From: Prototheca cutis
Taxonomy: Eukaryota > Chlorophyta > Trebouxiophyceae > Chlorellales > Chlorellaceae
Assembly (NCBI GenBank): GCA_002897115.2
Contig: BCIH01000009.1
Location: 492,877-556,876 of the forward strand
Length of the DNA: 64,000 bases
Reading direction: 5' to 3'
Position numbers and translations under genes: made by a program. Position 1 is the stretch's first letter; the number at the start of each line of letters is the position of its first letter. The notes under the pieces were generated by a model. It did not search any database. It was not told the origin of the DNA and worked only from the letters and a program-made list of their open reading frames with translations. Below, one piece after another: positions 22,303 through 35,301 of this stretch.

Positions 22303-22824
22303 TGGGAGCGGGAGCTGAAAACATGGATTTCAGTCCAAATCATCATCAGAGGCTGTGCAGTGGAAAGAGCGGCGGGAACCAAAGTCCCTGCAGGGGTCCA
22401 GGCGGAGCGTGCGGGTGCCCAGTGAGCTGTCTGACGATCCTGGAGGGAATGCAGTGCATGACAACCGTTCTCCGCCCATTCTCTCTAACCAAAGGGAGAA
22501 TTCCATCATAGTGTGGTGTCTGCAGCAGTCCACATCAGGTCCAATGGGGAATCCTGAATCCAGCAGAAGAGCATGAGGGCCAGGCTCTAGCCATTCGATC
22601 AAACATCCTGATGGGGCGTGATGTCCACGCTGCAAGCGGAGTGGCCGAGATCAGATCACGGGGGGCCCCCGACCTCCGAAATCTCGGGACGGAAAACGAG
22701 CCTTCGAAGATGACGGGCTCCACGCCTCCTGCACACACGCACTCGAGCAATATTGGCCTGTCCAGACATTCATCGATCGGAGTTACGTCGTCTGGGATCA
22801 TCGAGGCACTGACTCTGGCACACA
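22303..22824. promoter_or_regulatory. Intergenic, upstream of UCH gene
   Basis: About 520 bases between two plus-strand genes. No coding exon was recognised; it should contain the ubiquitin hydrolase promoter. Confidence 0.4.
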
Positions 22825-24397
22825 ATGGAGGGGTCCAAGAAGCATTTTGTCCCCCTGGAGAGCAACCCAACTGTGCTAACCACTTTCTCGGGCAGGCTTG
22901 GCGCAGACATGTCCCAATTCCAATTTACAGATGTCTGGGGCCTCGATCCGGTGCGTGTGCGCGCGAGGGGATGGAGCCAAGCTTGTGTGATGGAGGAGGT
23001 GGGCCGTGGCAGAGGGGTCAGGTCTGACTGGTATCCTCCACAGCCGTTTAGTTGAAACTGCGCCTCCATTTTCTCCCTGGCAGGAGCTTCTGGCGATGGT
23101 CCCACAGCCTGTTCTAGCAGTGATCCTTCTGTTTCCTCTGGATGCAGTGGCACCTGGCACAGGTGCTTGCCGGGTCTAATGGGTTGTCATAAGGCCCTTT
23201 GCATGGGAGGGCATTCCATGCAACATGCCTGGCGCCGCAACGTCTTGGGCAGGCCCACGCATGCCAATGTCCTGCCCTCACGTGTGCGGGCCCGCGCATG
23301 CTGATGCCAAACCTCCCTTCACTCATCCAGGGGATGTCGGTCAAGCCAGTGAAGCAAAGGACGGGCCATACTACATGAAGCAGACTATTGGCAACGCCTG
23401 TGGCACCATTGCCCTTCTGCATGCCCTGCTGAACAACACGGACAAGATCTCCTTTGGTGAGTGGTTTCGGTCTTGCTGGCACTGGGTGGGGGGCAACCAG
23501 GTGGTGGCGGAACTGGCGTCCCCCCATACGAAGGCTTTCAGCAGACGGAGCTGATTAATGACTTTTCCTTTAGTGTATGTGCAGTCACCCATTTTGATCG
23601 GCCTCCTCACCCCCTACCCCACCCCATGCAGGGAAGGGTTCCTTCTTGGACAGATTCCTGCAGGCCACGATGGACAAGACGCCTGAGGAGCGGGGCCGGT
23701 ACCTGGAAGATCCCCCGGAGCAAGCCGTCAACATCGATGCAATCCATGCCGTGAGTAAGCCTACGGCTCGAACGACAGGACTGCTGGATCCAATCCGTGC
23801 CCTGCCGCCTAGTGGCATGCGTTGTTGTGGATGTAGTGCGTCAGACCTTGAGTTCTCATTGGTAGCAAATGGAGGTCACGCACGGGTTCAGGAGTTGGAT
23901 GCCTGGCTGGTGATGTGACCTGATCCCGACGGCACCTCGTCACAGGAAGCGGCGGCGGGCGGGAGTACGGCAGCACCAGAGGCCACTGCGGACGTGGACC
24001 TCCATTTTGTGGCATTTGTGCAGCACAACAGCGGGCTGTTTGAACTCGACGGGTACAGAGCTGTGCGGGGTTTTCGGGGGGATGGTGGCCTGGTTGTCGA
24101 GCTTCGTGCGAGGATCCTGTCCCCAACAGGCCCAGTTCCACGCATGCAAAACTGACTCCAGCTTCTGCTTGCTCGCCCCCGCGCACCGTGTATGCCAAAG
24201 TCGCCGCGAGCACCAACGACAGCCGTGCCACTGCCGGGGCATGCAGGCGCAAGCGTGGCCCCGTCCACCACGGCCCTTCCACGCCGACGACGCTGCTGGC
24301 TGACACCGTGGCTGCCGTCAAGCGTGCATATCTGTCCAACACCGAGAGCCTAAACTTCAATCTGATGGCCCTCGCGGCGGCCGAGGGCAGCGACTGA
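22825..24397 (+). CDS. Ubiquitin carboxyl-terminal hydrolase, UCH-L3/L1 family (peptidase C12)
   Basis: Cysteine protease that releases ubiquitin from small adducts and precursors. Six exons (22825-22950, 23084-23162, 23331-23456, 23632-23750, 23946-24052, 24247-24397) close in phase to 235 residues, the normal length for UCH-L3. Seen in order: FVPLESNPTVLTTF, FTDVWGLDPELLAMVPQPVL (joined across intron 1), the catalytic site YYMKQTIGNACGTIALLHAL with the oxyanion Gln and nucleophile Cys, the crossover-loop region PEERGRYLEDPPE, catalytic His in VDLHFVAFV, and catalytic Asp in FELDGRKRGPVHHGP formed across intron 5. All active-site residues are intact. Confidence 0.95.
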
Positions 24398-25045
24398 ATT
24401 GATAGTGGGGGGGTGATGGTGTTCTGGAGGCACTGTCTTTCTGACCTGGAGAGTCCGCGTGTCCTGCTCGCGCAAGTATGGCTTGCAATGGAAAAGGGAT
24501 TTCATTTCAAGGCTCTGGCATGCATGCGCTGCTCCAGGTAATGTGCATGGCACGAGATAGTCACGGTCGAAAGAAGACGTGGGCTTGGGCTCGAGGGAAG
24601 GGAGGAAAGGAAGACAAAACCAGGCCGAGCCAAAGAGTTCAAAAGCATGCCAAGATTTGGGGTTTGGGGTGGGAGGGGGACAGGGAAACAGGGAAAGCAA
24701 GCCGTAAAGCTAGAGGAAGGGTTGCATTCATTCTACTACACAGCATGCATGGTACACCTACAAATCNACATCGCGAGACTGAGAAGGGGAGGACATTGTT
24801 CATTCCTTCCGAGAGGTTTCAGGGTGGCTGGAGTAACGAAACAGGGGATGGTGGTGGTCGCCGATCGTAGGACTCGGAGGTCCTTCAAATGGTGCAGCTC
24901 GCTTCCTGCGATTTCTGCTGCAGGGGTGCAGTCACGGTTCGCGGAGCGATCCTGTGGGGATGCTGATGGCTAAAGCCGCCATCGCACAACGCGCTTGCAC
25001 CAGCAGTGACGTGGTGGCCATCTCACGGCGACACGTATTACGCCA
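24398..25045. other. Intergenic, convergent, with one undetermined base
   Basis: About 650 bases between the UCH stop and the F-box gene stop on the other strand. It has a purine-rich plus strand around 24560-24720 and an N at 24767. No gene was recognised. Confidence 0.5.
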
Positions 25046-26294
25046 TCACATGGACAGCTGTCGCGCCAGCTTGGACCCCGGCGTGCGGGGCGCCCACCGG
25101 CCGCGCAGCAGCGCAGTGTCCACACGGGGACAACGAGAAATGACGGCCACACGGACATGGTCACAGGCTATCGTGGCCTGCACGCCGGCGGTGGTCAGCG
25201 CGGGGCAGTCGTGGAACAGGACGTGGCTCAGTCGTGGGCAGGAGGCCAATGCGGCCGTGGATGCGTCGGTCGCGGAGTTGGGAACCAGCAACGCCTCCAG
25301 GGATGGGTGGCCTGCCAACTCGGCCAGCGCTTCATCCCCCAGCCTGGGACAACGGTGCAAGCTCAGACCCTGCAGGCGAGGCAGGCACTGCAGGGCACCC
25401 AGGTGCTCCGCCCGGAGACCCTGGCATCGGCCAAGGTTCAGTCGCCGTAAATTGGGCGTCGACTTGGCCAGCAGCCTCAGACCTGCGAGTATGTTTTATT
25501 TGGAATGTATTATATTGTACATATCCTCTTTTCCATCCTTTCTTTGGGCATTTGGTGCACGTGGGGCCCCAATCAAGTAGGGCCCCCATCTTAGATCCCC
25601 CTCCCTCAAACATTCGTCCCCACTCCCACATCCACCCACATCCACACCCACACATACCTTGCCCCGTGATGAAGGGACAGTTGTAGAGAGAGAGATACGT
25701 GAGACGCGGCAGGTGGCCTAGCAGCGTCAGCTGCTCGTCACACAGCGTGCTGACCAGGCGCAGCGTGCGCGAACCTGGACTGGCCTCCACGCGGCTGTCA
25801 GCGTTGCTCAGGCTCAGTGCCATGAGTCCGGGGAAGCGCGCCGGCAGCATGCCGGGCTGCAGCTCGTCGGGACGCAGGCCGCGGGCCATGCGGCACGCGG
25901 CGCGCTCCCAGCCGCGGCAGACCAGGCGCAGCATCCGCAGCGAGCCCACAGGCAGGTACTGAAGGATCTGTGGGATGTTGGTGGGGGGGGCAGGATCGTG
26001 AGACAAGGGGGTCCACAGCTGCGCGACAGGCCGGCCACACCGGGTGGGTCCGGACTGGCGGCCTGGTGGCCCACCACCGGGACCATCTCAGTTTCAGGGC
26101 TTAGATCCGCCACACTCCCTGCACCATCACTCGGGCGTCTCCCGGAAACGTACCGCGCCTAGAATTTCGTCAGGAAGGGTGTGCCATGCAGCGCTGGACG
26201 GGCTGCATCGGCAAGCGTGGGGAGCCAGGGGCCCGGCGATGTGGCTCGGTTGCGGGAGCCCGCCCGACTCCACAGCAGCCCTCAGCCCCGACAT
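25046..26294 (-). CDS. F-box/leucine-rich-repeat protein
   Basis: Probable substrate receptor of an SCF-type ubiquitin ligase. Exons 26294-26154, 25967-25658 and 25482-25046 close in phase to 295 residues. The F-box is assembled across intron 1: WHTLPDEILGA with ILQYLPVGSLRMLRLVCRGW. LRRs of the cysteine-containing/AMN1 type follow: FPGLMALSLSNAD, LPRLTYLSLYNCPFITG, TPNLRRLNLGRCQGL, LPRLQGLSLHRCPRLGDEAL, HPSLEALLVPNS, CPRLSHVLFHDCPALTTAGV. The start at the ATG 26294 precedes the F-box by 38 residues. A longer N terminus cannot be excluded. Confidence 0.87.
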
Positions 26295-27324
26295 GTCCGT
26301 CGACGCCCACAGCTCGGCGATGCTACTGCAGCATCTTCGGACGGGGCGATCGCCAACCCCGCACCCAATATCGCCCCAAGACTGTGCTTGAATCGCCTTG
26401 CGCTTCTTGGAAGAAGCACGAGACACCTGGCACAACCTCGCGTTGGGGGAGAGCGGCCCTGTGAGGCGCTGCGGTTGGCTAAGCGCTGCACTCCGTCGAA
26501 TGACGATGTCATGCAAAACCACCGGTCCAAATAAGACTTCATTGCATCACACCACATGTGCACCACCAATCACCTGCTGCTCGCTGTGGTCGTGCAGCTG
26601 CCGCTGGCAGTCTTCAGTGGCAATCCCTTGCTTCGGCCTGCAGTGATTCATCGCTGATACATGGACAAGTGTTCGACGATGCTGTGTGCAGCGTCTTGTA
26701 ATGATGAAGAATGAAATGCCCGAACTGGTCCTCTGGACGCTTTGCTGAATCCTAAAAGGGAGCGCGATGCCTGCTTACCTAATCCCGAATTCGCTGGCAT
26801 CTGATCTGCAAGGGCCCTGGCCCTTTTATTTTTGAAGCCCTCCCATCGACTTCCCAGTCTGCAACAGTTCTTGCTGCACATCCGCGCAAGTAGAGCATCA
26901 CAGCATACCGCGGTAACACTCAAATTGCCGCGCAGTCGACCGCAAACTTTTGTCCAGAAGCAAGACGAGCGACATGGGTCCCTTGACAGCATCGACGGAC
27001 CCGATTCCTGGTTACTCCTCTCGGATCGGGGCAGATCAACGACCGTCAGCGGCTCTTTTCGCGGGGCCCTTCTCCTCCCACTGCATGACTTGGGGCTGAG
27101 AAACATACGCTTGTATTGCGCGCGCGAGAGTGCTGACTCCCTGTGGCGCCGACTCGTCAACCCTCCGGGGATCACAGCGTTTCTCCAGTACACACAGGGG
27201 ACTGGTGTGGGGTGCAGAACGCGCGGCACGAGAACGCGGGTTTAAGCGATCCCATGAAGGTAGCACGTCGTTTGGCAGTTTCACCCCCATGCCCCCGGCC
27301 AAAGTCGTACGCATCGCGGTACGA
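26295..27324. other. Intergenic, about 1 kb
   Basis: Lies between the F-box gene start and the stop of the POLQ-like helicase gene (both minus strand). A 194-codon minus-strand frame covers 26648-27229 but has no family resemblance and no splice support. Importantly, no DNA polymerase A-family palm motifs (DYSQIELR-, HDE-type) are visible here. Confidence 0.5.
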
Positions 27325-30300
27325 TCACATCGCGATGGGAATGGTCTCTGGCGCCCGGGCTATGGCTTTCCCGAGTCGTAGCAAGCAGAGCGCCTCCTGG
27401 CAGCACCCGGAGATGTCGGCCACGCCAATGTTCCTGACCATCACCTAGAGTCACATGGGTATCGTCGAGGGCATTGGGTGGATTGGGCGGAGGAGCAACA
27501 TGTCCATTTGAGCCCCCCCACCGTACGCTTGGGGCCCGGAGACCAGACCACACTCAAGCGCCAACATGCCCAGCCTTTCTTTCCCTGGCCTGTTCTCACC
27601 TGTGGCACACCCAGCCGGTGCAGCATGTGAAATGCAGAGGGCCTTTCATCGTCGCCACGGCTGCCCGCGGCGCCGACCAGGTGAGGCAAACTATCCAACA
27701 CAGGGTCGCGCACTGGGGTGCCCGGCGCCAAGCCCAGGTCCCGCAGCACCGGCACGTCCTGGGCCGCACCCAGCCAGCGCTTCCCAGGACCCCGTAGGGC
27801 TACACGTAATTCTTCACCGACCGTCGTTTGTAATGCCTCGCGGCAATCTGGTCCCGAGGTCGTGACTGGGTCGCCAGACACGTGCTCCAGCCGCAGCATC
27901 GTCTGGAGTGCCGGCGCCGTTAAGCTCAGGTACCATGCGCTGCCCTCGTGCCAGGCCAAGGCTAAACCAAGCACACGGCCGCCTGCATCCCGACGGACAC
28001 AGACCGCCGTCCAGGCGACCGGTGAGCCTCGAAGCGCTGCAGCATTGGCGACGGCGGCCCACCGTCGAAACAGGTCTGCCCACGCAGCGGGCAGTGCGCC
28101 TGAGCGCAGCGGCACGCACAGTGCACGGCCAGCCAGCTGTGTCCCGGCTGCCAGCGCCACGGGTGACGGCAGCGGCGGTGGCAGCGGCTGCAGCGGCTGG
28201 AGGCAGGGCGTGGAGCCGGGGGACCCACTGCTCTTGCAGACTGGCAGGTTTTGAACGATCACACGATCATCACCATCATCCATGCCCCAATCTGAAGCCT
28301 GGCCCGATGACTTCAGGTGACGTGCAGACTTGGGGTCAGACTGCTGGCACCGCTCTACGTCAATGGTGTCACCACCGCGCTTCCGTGGTGACCAGGTGCC
28401 TTCTTCTTCTTTGTTGTCGTGGGCATCGGCATGTGCCGGCAGGGCGCCTGTCAAACCAGCCTCCAGCCCCCTACCCGTCCCGGTGGCAGACCAGACCAGT
28501 CGTTCGGCCAGCTTCCTCGCTTTGCCCCGGACCAGGGACTGGAGCGAGGCAGCCTGCCAGGCGGGCCGTGCAGTCGCGTCCGGCCTCCGACCGCGGCACT
28601 GCCGCAGCATGTCCCGGCCCAGAACTCGCGCCACCCGGTCCGGCCCCACCGCCGCCAGCCGTGCAGCGTCCTGTCATGACATTGCTGGCGGGAGGGGTCG
28701 GTGTGGTAAGAGGACCGCCTATCCCGTTTTGTAAAGCGCCGGACGAGAATGGTTCGAGAGGCAGTGGGTACGCAGGAACGCAATGATGCGAGGTTAAAAA
28801 CCACACCCCTAAGATTGTTCCACGCTCTGCCCACCACCCTGCCGCCGCACACGTCTCCCCATAGGCACACAATCCCCACATACAACAGCAAGCCAACCGT
28901 ACGTGGATCCCCGCGTCAAACAGCGCCCTGGCCCTGCCGGCCGTCATGCCGGGCAGGGCCATGAGCCCCACGAGTTTGGCGGGCGTGCCGGCGGCTGCGA
29001 CAGCCGCCAGCTCAGCGCACAGCGCACCCAGCGGCCACCAGCCCGCAGCCTCGCAGACGAGCGACGCCATGCCCGCCCAGCGCCCCGCCTCGGTGCACAG
29101 CCGCTGCAGCTGGCCCGGGGACACGCCCGCAGTGCTGAAAACCCGGTCTGCACCCCAGGCCGCCGCAGCCTCATGCAGCGTTGCCGAGCCGTGCAGGACG
29201 GCCGCCAGCGCCGCACAGGCCGCAAACCGAGCGTGCGACGCCACGGTGCGTTCGTCAGGCAGCCGACCTGCGCAGGCCGCCTCGGCAGCTGCCACATGCG
29301 CTCCAACGAGCTCCGCTGCAGCCCTGTTGTAGTTGTGGGGAAGGGGAGCCGGGGAAATTGTGGCTTGATCTAGATGATACGCCTGCCAGGGTCGGGTATG
29401 AGCAATTGGCTGGCGGCACGCACCGCGCCCCCTCAACCCCTCAACCCCAGCGCCCAAACGCAGGCACCTGTCCTGCGCTGGCAGTGCCAGCAGGCGAGCG
29501 CGCCAGGCGCGCCAGTCGCAGATGCAAAAGGGATGATCCAAGAGGCACAGGAACAGGATGTGGGCAGTGGATCCCAGTGCCACGCCTGCGAGCGGCCGGG
29601 AAGTGCGGGGTGAGTGGGATCTGGCACAGGCACACCCATGATGCCAATCCTTTTCTTATCGCGACATGCCCTCCAAAAACGCCGCCAGAAACACTTCCAC
29701 CCGCACAAACCCGTGCGAGCGCCGCTCTCCAAGCTCGCATATAGGGCCAGGCCCATGTCCAGGGGCAAGCCGGAGTCGAACACGGCGCGCCCTTTGTGTG
29801 TCGCCTGCAGCACCCCGGTGGAGGGTCCGGGTCCGTCAATATACGCCACCAGTCCCATGGACCTGCTGCGGGTTGTTTGGAAGTTGGGGGGAAGGTGTTG
29901 CATGGAGTTGTGAGTGATGCGTTTGGTCGTGACAGCATGCAGCTGCGTGGCCCGAGGTGTTTCAGGAAGTCTGTCGACGGCACACAATGGAGCAGCGCTG
30001 TTCTGCAATCATGCACCTGAAACCAGTGCGACCCCCCGCACACGACATTTCACCGACCTAAGGGCATGGAGGGCTGCCTTGGCCGCACCCACAACGGCGT
30101 GCCAGGGAAGCAGGCGGGACGCGAGTGTCGAACGCAGCAGGTGTGAGATGGCGCCCTGGGTGCAGGCCAGTCGGGTGGCACAGGACTCCAGTAGCATCAG
30201 TTCCAGTGCGCGAGCGGGGCCGGAAGCGGTGCTGGCGCCCGTCCCTGCCGGCATGGGGCATTGGAAAGGAGGACAGGAGGAGGATGAGTGACGAAGGGCC

Positions 30301-30820
30301 CCCAACTTCATGACATGCACGAACAATGCAGGAGCATCCAAGCAACGAAGCCACCCATGCCTCACCACTGCTGCCTACGAGGTGGCTCGTCAGCCTCGGC
30401 AGGGGGGCTGTCATCAACTTGCCGATATCCTGCCTATCCCGGGGCCCTGCACATGCCGCTGTCCGGGCAGGGTCATTGATGTGCTGCATCCTTGCGTTCC
30501 CCTCACCAAATTGCCGGTGTACGTGTCGGCTGCTGTATCTTCCAATGGGCGGCGTCCCTCTGCCAGCCGGACTGGCCTGCTGCTCGCCTGGCCCCAGCCC
30601 TCACCCTCCAAGTCCCCCTCCCCAACCCAATACCTTTGCCCATGATGAATGCCTCGCCTGCTTCGGCGTGCCCTGCCCGGCCTGCTCTGCCCACCATCTG
30701 CAGGTACTGCGCCCGGGACACGGGTCCTGGTCCCTGCCACAGGCTACGCAGGATGACCCGGCGGGCCGGCAGATTGACCCCGGCAGCCAGAGTGGATGTC
30801 GCCGTCAGTACCTGCGCAAT

Positions 30821-30897
<77 letters not shown>

Positions 30898-33174
30898 CAG
30901 GTTTGTGTCTGCGATGTTGGCAGGGACATTCCTCGTTAAGCCGGTCGCATGGCAGCAGGGGAGTTCACCATCGTCCCACATGTCAAACAGCACCACGCAC
31001 CGTGATGATGCCGGAACGGTACCCATCCTCGATGCCCGTCCGTTCCTCTGCCGTCAGACCAGCATGGTGAAATGCCACGCCTGCAGGCATCATGTTGGAC
31101 CACATCGTATGGTGGACAGTGTGCGCCCGTCCTCAAGTCTCCTCACAAGGCAGTCTGCATGATGCAGCGCCAACCAGGCAACACTGCCCAAAGAAGCACG
31201 ATGGCTCACCTCGCATGATGCAGTGCAGGAGCCTGGGGCTCAGGGCGGCGCCCAGAGAAGACTCCATCTCCACCACGAGCCCACGCCGTGCCTGCTCCAT
31301 GGCGCCCGGCTTGACCCCGGAGGGCGGTAGCAAATCAGCCAACAGCTGAGCACATGCCTCGCAGGCGCGCCGGGAGGCACAGAACACCAGCACAGGTTGG
31401 CCACCGGCCTGCATAGAAGGAGGTTGCATTGTCTCTCGACTTGTGGCTCAAGGTGTTACGGCCGAATCCCTGTCTGATGCGAGCATGAGGCCCCCTCCAA
31501 AACGGACCTCTGCCACCAGGGATGTGATACCATCAGGGTCCCTGTGTGGATCGACGGCTGGGGCCAGGGCCCGGCCAGGCATCACAGGCTCGCCAGCAGC
31601 TTCTGCACCGGGATCGATTGCCGCCTGGTGGTGGAGATGGGAGCCTTGCTTGTTTGCTTGCGCGAGGTCTAGAATGGGGATGATCAGCCGCCCCAAGAAG
31701 GACATCATCGACAGCATCCATGCTGCCAGACTCCATCATGCAAATCCCCTCCCCCCCTCTTCCTGCCCGCCCTGCCAACCCCCCCCCCAAAAAAACCTTG
31801 TGGAAGATGCGGCGGTCAAACACTGCATGCTCTGTCAGCGGGACGGGTCGGAAATTCGTCAGGAAGAGACTGGCCTGGAGCCAGTCGGCCATGATCTGCA
31901 GCCCTCCCACTGTCAGTGAGGGTTTGGGGTTCAGCTGGGGGTTCAGGGTTTTGTTGGTGTTGCCCAATTAACAGCACTAGCACCAGCACCACACACAACC
32001 ACCCCGCCATGTGGTGTCTGCCTCTGTCCCATTCTACACGCACTTGTGGCCGTCATGGCGATGATCTGGGGCCGGCTGCCCGAGGCCAGAAGCTTGGACA
32101 GCGCTGCTTCCAGGCAGGGGCCCCTCCCAGGATCCGACACCATGTGTGCCTCGTCAATAACAACCACCGCCAGTTCCCCTGAAGTGGATGTATGGGCCTG
32201 TTTGCTTGAAAAAGGGAGGGTTGTAAGAAAACGCGATGAGTTTCACCCTCTGGGCATGCTCTCCAGGCTGCTGCAACTGGGAGCAGTCAATGACCACCCC
32301 CCCCTCAATCCTCTTCTCCCAACCCCACCCCACACACCCACCCTAGTCCCCCACACAACCCAACACACACAAAAATAAATGTCAGCCAGCCTGCCCACCG
32401 AGCCTGCCGTCGGCGCAGAGCCTGTCAAAGGTGACGTGGGCCTTTTCCAGGGAACAGATTGCCACACGCTCCCCCCTGGTCAGTAGTTGGGCAGTCATTG
32501 GGATCCTTTGGGTTTTGCGGGAAATAAGAACACATGAACCACAATATCCCCGGTGCAGGCATGACATGCCGCTATCTGTTCACACCACCTTGACCGTACC
32601 CGGCAACGAGCGGTGTGCCGTTGGATTCCCGGCCGGTGTAGCCCTGTGCCGTCCAGCCCAGAGACCCCATGATGCTGGAAAGCGCGTCGGCCTTCTCTTG
32701 GACGATGGACAGGTAGGGCAGCACCACGATGCCCCGCAGATGCACGCCCGGCTGTGTGATGATGCGTGTGGGCAGGTTAATGAGATGGCACATGTAGACA
32801 AGCGACAGCAGAGACGGCGGCACTGCCTGTCCATACGTACATTGTGCCGCTGGCGACGGGCGAGGGTGTGGATCATGAGAAGGTCTGCCACGAGGGACTT
32901 GCCACCAGAGGTCGGAGCGCTGTAGACGAGGTTGCCCCCCTCCCAGCCCAGCTCCAGTGCCGCGGCCTGCCAGGGGTACATGGCTGACACCTTTTTTGCT
33001 GCATAGGCCTGCAGTGCGGTGAAATGGGGCCATGCTGATTCCCATCTATTCTGATCAGGTTTCTGGGCCAGTGCCTGAGCAAGCTAGCCAGCCAGCACTG
33101 GTGCGGCGCACCTGGATGACCGGCTCTGGGAAGCCCCAATCTGCCAGGGTCAATTTCTTGCGCCTTACAGTCAT
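27325..33174 (-). CDS. DNA polymerase theta-type helicase (POLQ/TEBICHI helicase region plus exonuclease-like domain), apparently without polymerase domain
   Basis: Superfamily 2 DNA helicase of double-strand-break repair (microhomology-mediated end joining in known POLQ). The ATG at 33174 opens exon 33174-33112, joined to 33008-32841 ([21 protein letters not shown], Walker [17 protein letters not shown]). Further exons carry [37 protein letters not shown], Walker [30 protein letters not shown] with the POLQ-typical [62 protein letters not shown] and motif [20 protein letters not shown]. The helical domain ([20 protein letters not shown]) matches POLQ rather than bacterial helicases. A POLQ exonuclease-like segment follows ([20 protein letters not shown]). 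The last inferred exon ends at a TGA, 27325-27327. The exon count (about 16) is not fully resolved, and one intron holds a 37-unit GT repeat. Confidence 0.82.
30822..30895 (+). repeat. GT microsatellite, about 37 units
   Basis: Perfect (GT)n of about 74 bases inside an intron of the POLQ-like gene. On the gene's strand it is (AC)n ending a few bases before the acceptor GCGCAG/GTACTG. Confidence 0.95.
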
Positions 33175-33851
33175 GATGATCCATGCATGGCATGAATAAC
33201 ACGCCTAGCCTTGCCACTGGGGTTGGCAGATCAGCAACCCAGCAGGCCAAGCACGGCTGGGACCGCCAATCCGGTCCCATGACCGCATGGCATCACATTG
33301 AGGCTGCCCCAGAGCGTTTACCGAAGACTCACACGCTCGTGTATTATTGCCATGCGCTGTTTTACATCAAGCCACCCTGTGCCATGACCGAACGCAGCTG
33401 CACATGCTTTTGATTTGCACCAGATCTCGCATCGCCAATCCAATGCGCCCCGCGAAGCGATTGATGGTTGATTGCCTGCAGATGCCCATGCGCACCGCGT
33501 ATTCATAAACCTCAATGACAGGCAAATTTTCTACTGGGTGATCGATCGTATATACCGTTCACACCGCGGCAGCTTCCCTCTCCTGTCGGAGCATTGGGCC
33601 GGTGCCAGTGGGCGACACTATTAGTCCACGAAGCAGCCCGACTGGACGGCACGCTAAACGAGTACCGACCCCCCCACCAACACTTCCGGCTATAGTACAC
33701 TCCATGTGTGTCCTGCCTGCAACTGATCATGACTCTGACTGCGATTGAAGGCCAGCCTATGGTGTGAGGAGCCTGGGGTGTTGAGCCCCAAGAGGCATCA
33801 CCGTGGCTGCCAAGGATCCGCTCTGCTGGGACAAAAACCACATCCGGCGGG
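33175..33851. promoter_or_regulatory. Divergent upstream region, POLQ-like / EAF
   Basis: About 680 bases between the two start codons. It should hold both promoters. No motif was assigned. Confidence 0.4.
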
Positions 33852-35301
33852 ATGGCCTGGGCTCCCGGCCAGGAGTACCCGCTGATTCTGGACGATGGGT
33901 TGCTGGGTGGGGACACCTGTCCCCAGCAGCTTTGGACAATGCGCTACGACTTTGTGCCCGCATCGCTGGCGTCCCAGGGAGAGGGCGCCCTGCACGTCAA
34001 CATACGCACCTGCACGGTGGGAATGGCGGAGATGGTGTGTGGTGGTTCTACTTGCGTCCGCTTCTGTCTGTGTCGTTGTGGTGAGGCTCGAACCGTCTGC
34101 CCTAGCGGTCGTCTGCTGCGCGAGTGACGTCCGCACAGCAGCTCACACGCATGCATGCTCCCACTCAAAACCCCCCCCCCCCGCAGGCAAGCGTGTCGCT
34201 GCCCCGGGTGGGTTCGACAGAAACGCTGCGTTTCCAGGGCAAGTACGAGGAAAGCCGTGACGGCCTGGACTGCGCTGCCGTCTTTGACGGCAGCGCGTTT
34301 CGACTGCACCTCGTCGGTGCCAGTCTCAAGACGCTGCGGTGTGTAACAATGTGGATGGATGGAGGGCTGGTTGGAAGGAAGGGGGTGGTTAGCTGCGCTG
34401 CATGCGTCGGTAGATTTGCAGCATCACCGTGATGATGGGCCAGGCGGCGGGTGTCTGATCCCACGAATCACACCCCACTGCATCTTGACTGCCGACTGTC
34501 AAAAACACAACAGAGCTGTAAACGACTCACCTGTAACCCCATATTACATAATCCACGTGCAGGCACATCCCCAGCGGGTCGAGGGCGCCTGGCCAGGCTT
34601 CCTTGCAGGGCGGCACGCCGACAAAGACCACGGGTCTACCGGCTGCTGGCGGTTTGCCCTCTTCGAGCACTCCGCCAAAGTCGGCGAACCGCAGCCCCGC
34701 CCAGCAGCTGCAGCCGTCGCCGGCGCGCGCCAGGAGATCAACTGCACCGTTGGATGACGCCGCCGGCGATGACATGATGGATGATCTCATGGAGGACTTG
34801 GAAGCGGAGCTGATGTCGGAGCTGACCGAGCCGTCTCGAGAGGTGGCCGCCGCCTGCTCATCCCTGGACAGCACGCTCGGTACTGCCGGGGTCCATGCGG
34901 CGTCGCCGCTGGCGGCCGAAGGTGGCCAGGCGAGCGTGGAGCTCATCTCGCCGGCCCCCCCGACGCTCGGTCAAGCTACTGAAGCACGGACTGGCAAGCC
35001 TGGCAGCTGGACTGCTGCCGCAGCCGCCACCACTGTTCGCTCTCTGCCGGTGGCACCAACACCACCGAAGCGACAGCGACTGACGACACCGCCACCGCCC
35101 GCTGTGCTGGCAGAGCTGAGCGAGCTGGACCGCGAATTTTTCGGCAGTCTGAGCGCAGAAGAAGACGGTACCAGTGATGAAGACATTGATGGGGGTGGGG
35201 ATGGGGACGCCCCCAGGGACGATCCGGACGTGCCTGCCCCTGGCCCTGGGCAGGCGACCCCAGCACCCGCTGACATGTCGGACGGCGAGGAAGAGATCTG
35301 A
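33852..35301 (+). CDS. EAF (ELL-associated factor) family transcription elongation factor
   Basis: Partner of ELL in RNA polymerase II elongation complexes in animals and fungi. Exons 33852-34016, 34187-34338 and 34563-35301 give 351 residues with all phases closed (a second possible donor at 34034 would add six residues to exon 1). The conserved N-terminal EAF domain is complete: QEYPLILDDGLLGGD, LWTMRYDFVPASLASQGEGA, ASVSLPRVGSTETLRFQGKY, GLDCAAVFDGSAFRLHLVGA. The rest is Ser/Pro/Ala-rich with acidic patches (DDAAGDDMMDDLMEDLEAEL), as in other EAF proteins. It ends MSDGEEEI. ELL itself is not in the window. Confidence 0.87.

Noticed and set aside
26648..27229. 194-codon minus-strand open frame
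   Set aside because: Arg/Ser/Cys-rich composition, no family resemblance and no matching splice sites; typical of chance frames in GC-rich DNA.
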